Below the pieces are notes generated by a model, which was not told the DNA's origin, did not search any database, and saw nothing but the letters and a program-made list of their open reading frames with translations. A program made the position numbers and the translations under genes. A stretch of 64,000 bases of DNA from Tetramitus jugosus (taxonomy: Eukaryota > Heterolobosea > Eutetramitea > Acrasida > Vahlkampfiidae), in NCBI GenBank assembly GCA_937625935.1, contig OW569379.1:62001-126000 (forward strand), read 5' to 3'. The number at the start of each line of letters is the position of its first letter. Position 1 is the stretch's first letter. Below, piece after piece: positions 1-7,097 of the stretch.

Positions 1-329
1 ACGATTTGGATCACGTGCAAACGGCTCGGGACCCTAAGCCACTCAAATCACTCATGAACTTGACAACATCTGTTACCAGAGCTCAGTTCAGTCGCGATGG
101 AAAGTTGCTCTGTATTGCTTCCAAAGATAAGGCCAATGCAGTCAAGATGGTGCATGTGGAATCCATGTCTGTCTATTCTCATTTCCCTTATCAACCATCA
201 GCCAATACATCCCACCAAATGACAGTCAACGATTTCCACTTCAACTCGGGAAGTCAATACCTGGCAATGTCCACTGGCACGCGAGTACGATTGTTCCAAT
301 TCCCATACTATGCTCAAAACAGTCTCTAA
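1..329 (+). CDS. UTP18: UTP18-like WD40 protein, C-terminal end (partial)
   Basis: The reading frame is open from the window edge and stops at 329, so only the last ~109 residues are present. The sequence around PLKSLMNLTTSVT, then LLCIASKDK, VKMVHVESMSVYSHFP and the final RVRLFQFP block, matches the end of the UTP18 beta-propeller: a conserved K-x-(I/L)-MNL-T-x-(V/I)-T start, a valine-rich HxxS strand followed by S-x-FP, and a last blade ending in RLF/YR. UTP18 is a nucleolar component of the UTP-B module of the small-subunit processome and acts in 18S pre-rRNA processing. Identification rests on recognising the family, and the upstream propeller cannot be checked here. It converges on the next gene with 68 bp between stop codons. 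Confidence 0.75.
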   Translation, partial: DLDHVQTARDPKPLKSLMNLTTSVTRAQFSRDGKLLCIASKDKANAVKMVHVESMSVYSHFPYQPSANTSHQMTVNDFHFNSGSQYLAMSTGTRVRLFQFPYYAQNSL

Positions 330-397
330 CCTATTACATAAACTAGATTCTATTCAACACACGAATCAATCTTTCAGTAAGCTTACTCTCAAATTTA

Positions 398-1726
398 TTA
401 TGGTGAAGGGATAACAATCTTCTTCATGATCGTTGTCGTTCCATACAATCTAACGTCCCTGCCAAACCATACATAATTCTTTTCAATGAACTCCAGTCTT
501 GCATCCTTGTGGTATCTGAGTATTCTTTTACCTTCATTCGCTATTCTAAAGTATGAATGTTGTGGCGTGTCATTTAACACAATAGAGCGGTCAATCAGAG
601 AAGATGTCATTGGACGGAACGATGTTTGTTGCATGTACCAGTCATCTCTGGGAGGCAACAATGGACTCTGGCCTGATTTTTTCGCCATATCCTTGTATCT
701 CACAAACGATAGACTATACAGACCAGTGATCTGCGATGTAGAGTGCACTTTGGATGGATCACTCTTGTGCACTCTGTTCACAGTGACCTGAATAGGCACA
801 TTAAAAGTCATGTTCGATACACGCAAAAATGGCATGGATCCGCTCTTTTCAAGCGCCAAACCCACATTTTGTCTCACCGATGCATCCACTAAATAATCAA
901 TTCGACAAGACAAGTCACACTGCTTCAATAGCTCAATAAACTCAGAGTTCAAACCAGAGGTTGTTTGACCAGTATTCAAATTGACCCACTGCACTGTATA
1001 CTTGGTCTCTAGATCCTTGTTCTCCTCTTGCTCTGCTGCTGCTGCTGTTGCATCATTTGCCGCCACTGATAAAAATTCGCGCTCAATTTTTCGTAAAGTT
1101 GAGCGGTCGTTTCTTAAATCTCCGACGGCCTTCAGCACATGAGACCGAAAAACAGAGGGCATTGATTTTTCGAGCTCTGGTTCCCACTCGCGCAAATCAT
1201 GCTCAGCTCTCACAATGCACTGCGCATGAAAGTACGTCATGAACGATTCGTACGTTGCCAAAACAACTAGAAACGTCATGGCATTCCTCAATGAGAAGAA
1301 TCTTGTTTTTTTCTTCTTGATTGGTTGTTCTTGTTGTTGATTTGTTCGATTGTAATCATCTTGTCCATGGTCACCATCATCATGATTTCGTTGTTCTTGT
1401 GGTTGAGTCTTGTTTATGTCATCTCTTTGAGATGATGATGATGATGAAGGTTCATCTCTCAGTATAAAATTTTCAATTCCGTCTGGTCTGACCTGCTGTG
1501 ATGATGATGATGATGGTTGTTGTTGCAGTTGTTGTGGAGATGGTGACAATTGAGTCAAATTTTGATGAAATTGTTGTTGTTTGATTGTGGAAGAAGAAGA
1601 AGAGAACACGAGTGATGATGAGATCAAGTTGTTGTTGTTGTTGTGAAAGTGCTGCTTGCAGAGAGTAGGTCGGCCTACTTTGGTGGCAAGTGAGGATGCC
1701 AATGATGTTGCTTTGATGATGATCAT
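398..1726 (-). CDS. Probable mitochondrial single-pass membrane protein, unknown function
   Basis: 442 residues. The N-terminus is rich in Ser, Lys, Arg and Thr with almost no acidic residues, as in mitochondrial presequences. A long Gln/Ser/Asn low-complexity stretch follows (about residues 50-135), then one hydrophobic segment at about 143-165 (NAMTFLVVLATYESF) and a soluble C-terminal domain of about 270 residues. That domain alternates strands and charged helices and includes QWVNLNTG and a closing YVWFGRDVRLYG. I do not recognise the family. The presequence, TM and soluble-tail plan resembles inner-membrane assembly or import factors (Coa1/Tim21-like), but I see no diagnostic motif. The start is an ATG after an AACAAAAAAC-type leader. 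Confidence 0.7.
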   Translation of the reverse strand: MIIIKATSLASSLATKVGRPTLCKQHFHNNNNNLISSSLVFSSSSSTIKQQQFHQNLTQLSPSPQQLQQQPSSSSSQQVRPDGIENFILRDEPSSSSSSQRDDINKTQPQEQRNHDDGDHGQDDYNRTNQQQEQPIKKKKTRFFSLRNAMTFLVVLATYESFMTYFHAQCIVRAEHDLREWEPELEKSMPSVFRSHVLKAVGDLRNDRSTLRKIEREFLSVAANDATAAAAEQEENKDLETKYTVQWVNLNTGQTTSGLNSEFIELLKQCDLSCRIDYLVDASVRQNVGLALEKSGSMPFLRVSNMTFNVPIQVTVNRVHKSDPSKVHSTSQITGLYSLSFVRYKDMAKKSGQSPLLPPRDDWYMQQTSFRPMTSSLIDRSIVLNDTPQHSYFRIANEGKRILRYHKDARLEFIEKNYVWFGRDVRLYGTTTIMKKIVIPSP

Positions 1727-2065
1727 GTTTTTTGTTGTTTCGTGTTTTGTTGATCTTGAGGACTAAAAATAAGCACGCGATCCAGTTAATTTAACCGCAA
1801 AAGAATGACACGAAGATATTGATCAAGACCACTTCTGTTTATTAGAATGAAAATGGGATCACAACTCGGAATAGAGCGTAATCCCACGAGCCACTTTGTG
1901 ACTCTGAACTGTGAGGCAGTTACAAATAGCAAGATCTTAGTCTCCTTTTTGTAATCAAAGTTTGCTCCTGTGAGAACCTTATCAATATGGGATGTGGTTT
2001 TGTTCGCACATTAAAGGTCGAAGAATTTTTTGTTCAATGAACCAGGGAAATGAAAAGACACTTTA
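1727..2065. other. Intergenic spacer between two minus-strand genes
   Basis: About 340 bp with no convincing ORF. It should hold the promoter of the 398-1726 gene and the 3' end of the cathepsin B transcript. The only structured content seen is the ~68-bp repeat at 1849-1916 (separate entry). Confidence 0.5.
1849..1916. repeat. Hairpin-forming dispersed repeat, copy A
   Basis: About 68 bp shared at roughly 85-90 percent identity with 4996-5063. Read on the minus strand, both copies fold: TGGGAT at the start pairs with ATCCCA (or GTCCCA) at the end, and an inner CTC/GAG closes a six-base loop TATTCC. Several differences between the copies fall inside the stem and keep or weaken pairing. There is no ORF. 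It could be part of a small RNA, a tRNA-derived repeat or a mobile-element piece; I cannot decide. Confidence 0.6.
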
Positions 2066-3016
2066 CTACGAGCTAAGACTAGGTTCAGCAGTGTACATGT
2101 AGTTCTCAATTTGGCATTCATTGGAGCCTCTCTTGATCCAGAAGAAACCATTGATACCCCAATCAGCTCCCCACGAGTTGGCAACGATCCAATATGGCAA
2201 CTTGGATTGAGAATCGACTCCCCAACCAATAATCTTGATGGCATGACCACCCAACAAGCTTCCACTGACGTGATGGTAGACACCAGATGAATACTGCATA
2301 AAATCTTGGTAGACCATGAAACCTGACATGATTGGGCCGCTGGTCAAAATGTCTTGTTGAATCGATTGGATATCGTTGGAGCGGAAGTTCTTGATTGTGC
2401 TTGGATCAGCCTTGTAGAACCTCATTTCATCGCCATTGGCACAAGTGTTGTTGCAACTTGGAACATATCCCTTACCGGAGACATATGGCATGCATTCCTC
2501 TGCAACAGTTCCAGTGGTAGACAAGAACTTCCACAAACTGTCCATGTTTCCACCTTGGCATCCATTGTCATGCTTGTCACAACTGACCATGAATTGAGGT
2601 GAGAGAACAGTGTTGATATAACCTTGTGTTACAATACAGAAACGATCGGACAACATTTCAGAGGAAGCGAATGCCCAGCAGCTACCACATTGTTGTTGGT
2701 TTCTGATTGGATGAATACACACTGGCCATCGCTTACGTGCATCAAAACTGGTTGGAATACTTGTTAAAGTACTCTTTGTTGGTTGGTTAACTGCGTAAAT
2801 TGATGGTCTGATCGAATTGGTCAAAAAGGCACCGAACATGTGACCAACATCACTAATGGTCTTGTTCTGAAATTTTTCATAGGATGTGGCCCTCCATGCA
2901 GCAGTTGGATGTGAGTTAATCGAATGGATTAACTCTGGGTCATTCAATGACAGGGCAGAGAAGGCAACACCGATCAAGCAGAACAGTGCAATCAAGAGAG
3001 CAGATAGTTTCAGCAT
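2066..3016 (-). CDS. Cathepsin B-like cysteine protease (peptidase C1A)
   Basis: 316 residues from the ATG at 3016. The frame is open further upstream, but the first ~57 codons look non-coding and the ATG at 3016 starts a clean signal peptide (MLKLSALLIALFCLIGVAFS). A short propeptide is followed by the mature domain. QQCGSCWAF near residue 109 holds the catalytic Cys and the oxyanion Gln, GGHAIKIIGWG near 254 the catalytic His, and NSWG near 277 the Asn. GCQGGNMD is the GxCGGN-type block. The loop after CMPY is short and has no His-His pair, so the occluding loop that gives animal cathepsin B its dipeptidyl-carboxypeptidase activity is probably absent and endopeptidase activity is expected. 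It is likely lysosomal or secreted. Its promoter and signal-peptide segment is duplicated at 5780-5918. Confidence 0.93.
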   Translation of the reverse strand: MLKLSALLIALFCLIGVAFSALSLNDPELIHSINSHPTAAWRATSYEKFQNKTISDVGHMFGAFLTNSIRPSIYAVNQPTKSTLTSIPTSFDARKRWPVCIHPIRNQQQCGSCWAFASSEMLSDRFCIVTQGYINTVLSPQFMVSCDKHDNGCQGGNMDSLWKFLSTTGTVAEECMPYVSGKGYVPSCNNTCANGDEMRFYKADPSTIKNFRSNDIQSIQQDILTSGPIMSGFMVYQDFMQYSSGVYHHVSGSLLGGHAIKIIGWGVDSQSKLPYWIVANSWGADWGINGFFWIKRGSNECQIENYMYTAEPSLSS

Positions 3017-3077
3017 TTTAATAGTTAATATATGTGTAGTAGCTTTGTTTGTTGGTGGTATAAAGATTGAGCCACAT
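2943..3077 (-). repeat. Source copy of the duplicated cathepsin promoter and signal-peptide segment (copy B)
   Basis: About 135 bp covering, on the minus strand, a TTTATACC TATA-like motif, the leader, the ATG at 3016 and about 24 codons of signal peptide. It is nearly identical to 5780-5918, with about one difference per 20 bases. Confidence 0.85.
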
Positions 3078-3492
3078 ATGCAAACCCTTTTTATTTCGAA
3101 GAGTTCCACGGAGTTGGAGTAAGAAACTCCAAACTTCCGCGATTTCGGAGTACGAAACTGCGTTTCACAATTTGAATGGAACTCCAAACTTCCGTGAAAT
3201 TAAAGGGAGAAACGGTCCACTGTTGTAAGGGCCAGTTGAAATATGGAAAAGCTCAAGGAAGCAGAATGGATATCTGAATTCTTGTGGTGAATTTTAGTAA
3301 GAAATCAAAAGAGCCTGCAAGTTAAGATAAGTTACGACAAGAATAAGAATATCAAGAAAGCTGAGCAATTCCCTGTTCCAAAAGTAAATAAATATTTATT
3401 TTCGACCATTTTACGGCAATGGTGTCGAACGAAAAAGCCTACATTACTGAGGGTTCTCGAGTAGTCTCCTATCTCAATACTAACTCAGCCAG
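3078..3492. other. Cathepsin B upstream region
   Basis: About 415 bp without a supported gene. It holds two copies of ACTCCAAACTTCCG, at about 3125 and 3183, about 58 bp apart and upstream of the cathepsin start on the same side as its promoter. They are possible regulator sites or a short tandem duplication. Nothing else recognisable. Confidence 0.4.
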
Positions 3493-3590
3493 ATGGTGCT
3501 TAACTTCTCTATTCGAAATGGGAAGAGGTGGTTCCACCATTGTATGAACGTAGACATTCTTGATGAAAATCGGACCAATCTCCGCGTTTT

Positions 3591-3605
3591 GTTGCCCAAC
3601 ATCTT
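3591..3605 (+). repeat. Target-site duplication, first of three copies
   Basis: The 15-bp GTTGCCCAACATCTT occurs at 3591-3605, 4275-4289 and 4742-4756. Copies 2 and 3 directly follow the poly(A) tails of the two inserted elements. Copies 1 and 3 also share two more bases on the left (TTGTTGCCC). This is the expected signature of two successive target-primed insertions at one site. Confidence 0.9.
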
Positions 3606-4274
3606 TTGCCCCTTTAGGGTCGATCGGAAGCTTGAGTGGTTCATTGCACAAGTAAAAAGCCAAACACTTCACACAAGGGCCGTAGTGAAGCATCTCTATG
3701 GGGTGAAAGATATGGACACGGCGTGTCCCAAGTGCAATTTTGAGCAAGAGACGGTTCTGCACTGCCTTGTGAATTGTCCAGTTGCCAGAATGGCTAGAAT
3801 TCTGCTCTCAAAGGAGGTCGCAAAAAGATTAAGCTCTATGGGTCTGCATAAGTCGCAATGTGTCGATATTTGGTTTGACAACCAGCAATGGTGCAATGGA
3901 AGACGAACAATGAACGAGCAAAGAAAGTCAGGTAAAGACTACTTGATAGGAATGTTAGGGGTTGAAACCCAAGCTGTTAAGCAAGTGGCCAAAGGACTCA
4001 AAAAGAGTGGAGTCAAGAAGGAGGTAGCCAAGCAGAAAGCTAAACGGTTTGTGGACAACACCAAGAGGAGATGTGTGGAGGTGATGCATCGCCTCTTCAC
4101 AAGCTCTAAGAACATGGCTGGTTGCTGATGCTCTGCGAGCATCTGCAACAAAAATTCTTTAATAGTGACGGCATTCTGCCGTCACAATCATACTAGTTAC
4201 CTAGTGTAAAGAGAAGAAGCACAGAATAAATAGCGCAACCACTGGTTGTATTAAAAAAAAAAAAAAAAAAAAAA
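3606..4274 (+). mobile_element. 5'-truncated non-LTR retrotransposon copy E1
   Basis: Flanked by identical 15-bp duplicates and ending in 22 A. The open frame (through to 4128) encodes only the C-terminal end of a LINE polyprotein: CPKCNFEQETVLHCLVNC is a good zf-RVT zinc motif (C-x2-C, then H-x4-C), followed by a Lys-rich tail. After the stop at 4126-4128 come three hairpins and the terminal sequence TGGTTGTATT plus poly(A). No reverse transcriptase is present, so it cannot move by itself. The exact duplicates and long pure A-tail suggest a fairly recent insertion. Confidence 0.85.
4121..4248 (+). other. Three 3'-UTR hairpins of element E1
   Basis: Hairpin 1 (4121-4149): stem GTTGCTGATGCTC, loop TGC, one mismatch. 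It overlaps the stop codon. Hairpin 2 (4165-4185): GTGACGGCA, loop TTC, perfect. Hairpin 3 (4236-4248): CAACC, loop ACT, GGTTG, directly before TATT and poly(A). The same order recurs in E2 and E3. Confidence 0.85.
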
Positions 4275-4289
4275 GTTGCCCAACATCTT

Positions 4290-4739
4290 TACTTGCGATG
4301 ACAGTAGGAGACGAGCTAATGGAGTTAGGGGTGGCTAGACAAAGTCGCATCGACATATGGTTTGACAACTTGCGGTTGATGGAAGGAAAATTGTCGCGAA
4401 GACCAATGAGAAAAACCAGCAAAGAATACCTGCAAGGAATGATGGGCATCGAAGTAGATGCCATCGAACAGATAAAAGATGGCTCGGTGCTTAACGGAAT
4501 GAAGAATCATCAATGGCTGCCAAGAGAGCAAAAACATTTGTGAACAGTGCGAAGCGGAGATGTCTTACGACCCTCCATCAACTGTTCACGTCAACCAAGG
4601 AGAAACAGAATCAATGAAGCTCTATGAGCTTCATTGGGAAATAATGTATAGATAACCAGGGCCAACGCTCTACGAGCGTTGGCTAATGCAAACGAAAGAC
4701 AATAAAAAGAGCAACTGCAATGGTTGTATTAAAAAAAAA
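4290..4739 (+). mobile_element. 5'-truncated non-LTR retrotransposon copy E2
   Basis: Inserted directly after the second copy of the target duplicate and ending in 9 A before the third. Its 5' end lies further downstream than that of E1. The frame contains IDIWFDN and KEYLQGMMGIE, homologous to VDIWFDN and KDYLIGMLGVE in E1, then breaks near 4540. The homologous tail continues in another frame (VNSAKRRCLTT) to about 4615. The copy is therefore defective both by truncation and by frameshift. Confidence 0.85.
4613..4726 (+). other. Three 3'-UTR hairpins of element E2
   Basis: Hairpin 1 (4613-4635): AATGAAGCTC, loop TAT, perfect 10 bp, with an extra C-G pair outside. Hairpin 2 (4661-4683): GCCAACGCTC, loop TAC, perfect 10 bp. 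Hairpin 3 (4712-4726): CAACT, loop GCAAT, GGTTG with one T-G wobble. Confidence 0.9.
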
Positions 4740-4995
4740 TTGTTGCCCAACATCTTGAGTGCGCAGGTGAGGACTCCACTCAAGATGAACCAGCTCAGTC
4801 TTACGTTCAGGTCGGAAGTGGAACTCTCCACACGTAGGAAGTTGACATACGATAACAGCGTGCCGAGCCCACAATGTGTCTGGTGCAACAAAGAACCCGA
4901 TGTGTGTTGCATTGCCTCATTCGATGCCCAATGTGCGCTGCAAATTAGCCTGGTTGGCAAATCAACTGCTTGATAATTCTGTTGTTTAGGATAAA

Positions 4996-5063
4996 GGAAA
5001 TGGGACTGCAACTCGGAATAGAGCGCGATCCCACGAGCCACTTTGTGACTCTGAACCGTGAAG
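4996..5063. repeat. Hairpin-forming dispersed repeat, copy A'
   Basis: Second copy of the 1849-1916 repeat. Weaker similarity may reach about 20 bp further left (TTCTGTT..TTAG). It lies just after the older retroelement remnant. Confidence 0.6.
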
Positions 5064-5627
5064 GCTTAAAACGATATGCTTGGAAGTGTTTGGAATAAAA
5101 TTCTTGCTCCATTCACAACATCTTAAATCCTTTACAAACACGGACTTCCCCCACAAAGCAAGTATGGGTTTTATGATTTTTCCTTGTTCACAATGGAACT
5201 TTGACAAGTTCGATCGCGCCAAAAAGTGATTATCACTGCAATTATGATGCAACTGTTGAGGTTGGAGACCTTGTGATCACACATTGGTCCTATGATGACC
5301 AAGGATGCAGTACTCAATGGAATGTATCGGTTCGAAGTAGAGCACAACAAGATATCACGTGTCCTTGGTTTTGAAGATGATGTTCTTTCATACTCTAGGA
5401 ACGCATTGCAATTCATTCGATCTCATTTGGAGTTGGACAAATGCAAGCTATCAGATAAAGAGCTCCTGAAAATAGTGGTATTGACGCTTCCTTGGAAGTG
5501 GGGAAGAAACTGTGTTTTTATGACAGATGAAATGGAAGCATACGACGAATTACCATAAATACAATCGAAATACGAACACCCCCACAATCAAACTAGAACA
5601 CCACTCCCAAACATATCACACTCGCAC
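5064..5627 (+). other. Decayed coding-like sequence of unknown origin
   Basis: Two overlapping plus-strand frames look protein-like but neither is a whole gene. One, around 5238-5300, reads DATVEVGDLVITHW. The other (5292-5558) has an amphipathic stretch and TLPWKWGRN. The switch of frame between them suggests a frameshifted fragment of an older gene or element. I do not recognise the family. Confidence 0.3.
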
Positions 5628-5686
5628 GCTTAACTTCTCTATTCGAAATGGGAAGAGGTGGTTCCACCATTGTATGAACGTAGACA
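5628..5686 (+). repeat. 59-bp exact copy of the retroelement left part (C')
   Basis: Identical to 3498-3556 (GCTTAACTTCTC...GTAGACA). The flanks differ on both sides. It is part of the local shuffling of this block. Confidence 0.85.
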
Positions 5687-5746
5687 CTTCAAATGGAGTT
5701 GGCTCATGGTTTTTGGAAAAAAGGGACTGTCAGGGGCAAAGGGACT

Positions 5747-5918
5747 TTAGGAAGAACTATTGGAAGAGATGGTGCTGTGTTTCAACGATAGGGCAGAGAA
5801 GACAACACCGATCAAGCAGAACAGTGCAATCAAGAGAGCAGATAGTTTCAGCATTTTAATAGTTAATATATGTGTAGCAAGCAGCTTTGTTTGTTGGTGG
5901 TATAAAGTATGAGCCACA
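5747..5918 (-). pseudogene. Duplicated cathepsin B promoter and signal peptide only (copy B')
   Basis: Bases 5780-5918 repeat 2943-3077: the TATA-like motif, the leader and the start codon at 5854. The resulting ORF (5747-5854, 35 codons) gives an intact signal peptide (MLKLSALLIALFCLIGVVFS) plus ALSL, then leaves homology and ends after KHSTISSNSSS. No protease domain follows. The leader carries a 4-bp extra AGCA-type insertion relative to the source. If transcribed it would encode a secretory leader with a tiny tail; a non-functional duplicate is more likely. Confidence 0.75.
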
Positions 5919-5939
5919 CAAGCTAATATTTCATGGACT

Positions 5940-6010
5940 TTCATGGAATGGGTTCGACAACCAGCAGGGTTCAAGAAGAGTGGAATCAAAAAAGATGGCG
6001 CACATACTCG
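5940..6010 (+). mobile_element. Short retrotransposon fragment with internal deletion
   Basis: GTTCGACAACCAGCAG resembles GTTTGACAACCAGCAA in E1 (3876-3892). AAGAAGAGTGGAATCAA then follows, resembling AAAAAGAGTGGAGTCAA of E1 (about 4002), with the ~110 bp between them missing. It is a small relic of the same family. Confidence 0.45.
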
Positions 6011-6131
6011 GGATGCTGGAGCTGCTGAATCCGAATTATTTACTCTCAGCGAAGAAGTTACCAACACTAAGTATCCGTTTCACCCTCCTTGCAAGGCTCA
6101 ACAAGAAACAAAGAGGTTCTATTAGTTGACG

Positions 6132-7094
6132 CTATGTTAATAGAGCATCTTGTAACTCTCGATGACAAGTGCAAAACCGGCTCAGTATCATATCAGACAT
6201 TACTGCTGCATTATCATAGTTCAACTCAAAGTACTCCAATGGCATAATGTCAAATACTTGAGCGCAATCATTGAGGAACCTCTGTTTTGAAATAGGCGAA
6301 CCTTCTGGCCAGCCACCAACACCAATAATTATCACCGCTTTACATGCCATTGGTGGTTCGAGCTTTATATGAGGCTGGCTCTCCTTAAGTGCAGCCAAAG
6401 CTCTCGACATAGAATTCGTACCAATATTACTGGATGGGTGATCAGTGGAATAACTATCTTCATTCCATGCATGTCTCGGATCGACTGCAATCACCAAGCA
6501 TTGAGTCTCACGGTAAAAGATCCCAATCCTCGACCAGGTATCCAAAATTGAAGCATCAAGTTTGGAATTGTCTTGGGTTTTATCGAAGCCATGTACAAAA
6601 TTCTAAACTTAACACCAGCCCGGTTGCACAGTGAATCGTCCTGTTGTATCTCGAGTTTTCTGTTCTTTAAAGTATCGATAACTGATTGATTCAGTCGGCT
6701 GGAGATCACACCAAAAGTAACCTTTGACATTGTGCAATTGTCATTACCTTCAAACCTGGACGGGGACTCCACTAGATTGAACTGAAATCGACAAAATCGT
6801 ACGTGCAAGCACATATAATCTCTCAGTTCGTCACAACCACTGTTTTGTTCTCGACTCATTGTGAATGGCTTTGTGGTTGCAGTCAGAGTTGACTGTAGTA
6901 GTACCTCCTGAAAATGTTCCATTCTGAAATCTCTTCTGAGAAGCAGACAGGAACAAAAATTCCAACCCAGTTCCGTAGATGGTCATCATTTCGTTTGTCC
7001 TAGCGGGAACTCTGATTTTCTCCGTTCCGACGGAGTTTGCGCCAAAACATTCACACGAAAACCAGCCAAAAACAAGAGCAATCACAACAAGCAT
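6132..7094 (-). CDS. Secreted VWA-like protein, reading frame broken or introns unresolved
   Basis: The ATG at 7094 begins a good signal peptide (MLVVIALVFGWFSCECFG) followed by ~65 residues in frame. Coding-like sequence then moves to a second frame (about 6545-6890, Cys-rich) and a third (6132-6545). The third contains GTNSMSRALAALKES and CKAVIIIGVGGWPEG, which resemble the GGT-x-aL and K-x-viiiTDG-x-p blocks of a von Willebrand A domain. One possible 50-nt intron (GTCGAG...TTGCAG, about 6482-6531) would join frames 2 and 3 in phase, but its donor is weak. I found no good donor for the first switch. It may be a pseudogene or a multi-exon gene. Its ATG is only 4 bp from the next gene's first ATG on the other strand. 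Confidence 0.45.
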
Positions 7095-7097
7095 CAC

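Larger units (their letters stand above)
3493..4974 (+). mobile_element. Older non-LTR retrotransposon remnant, split by two later insertions
   Basis: The outer parts are 3493-3605 and 4757-4974. Leaving out the two inserted copies and one target duplicate, the frame ending in LLPNI (3605) continues as LSAQVRTPLK after 4756. This indicates one coding sequence that was later split. The right part contains CVWC followed about 14 residues later by a further Cys, like the zinc-binding zf-RVT motif after LINE reverse transcriptases, but the His position is Cys, so it is decayed. No reverse-transcriptase domain remains. A 59-bp piece of the left part recurs at 5628-5686. Confidence 0.6.

Noticed and set aside
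4121..4185. Hairpins as bacterial-type intrinsic terminators or a CRISPR array
   Set aside because: The stems are followed by retroelement tails, differ in sequence, and occur in a eukaryotic context with introns. There are only two or three per element and no spacer-repeat pattern.
4201..4464. Minus-strand ORF with a run of Phe
   Set aside because: The Phe run is the antisense of the E1 poly(A) tail. The same holds for the ORFs around 52379-52790 at the E3 tail.
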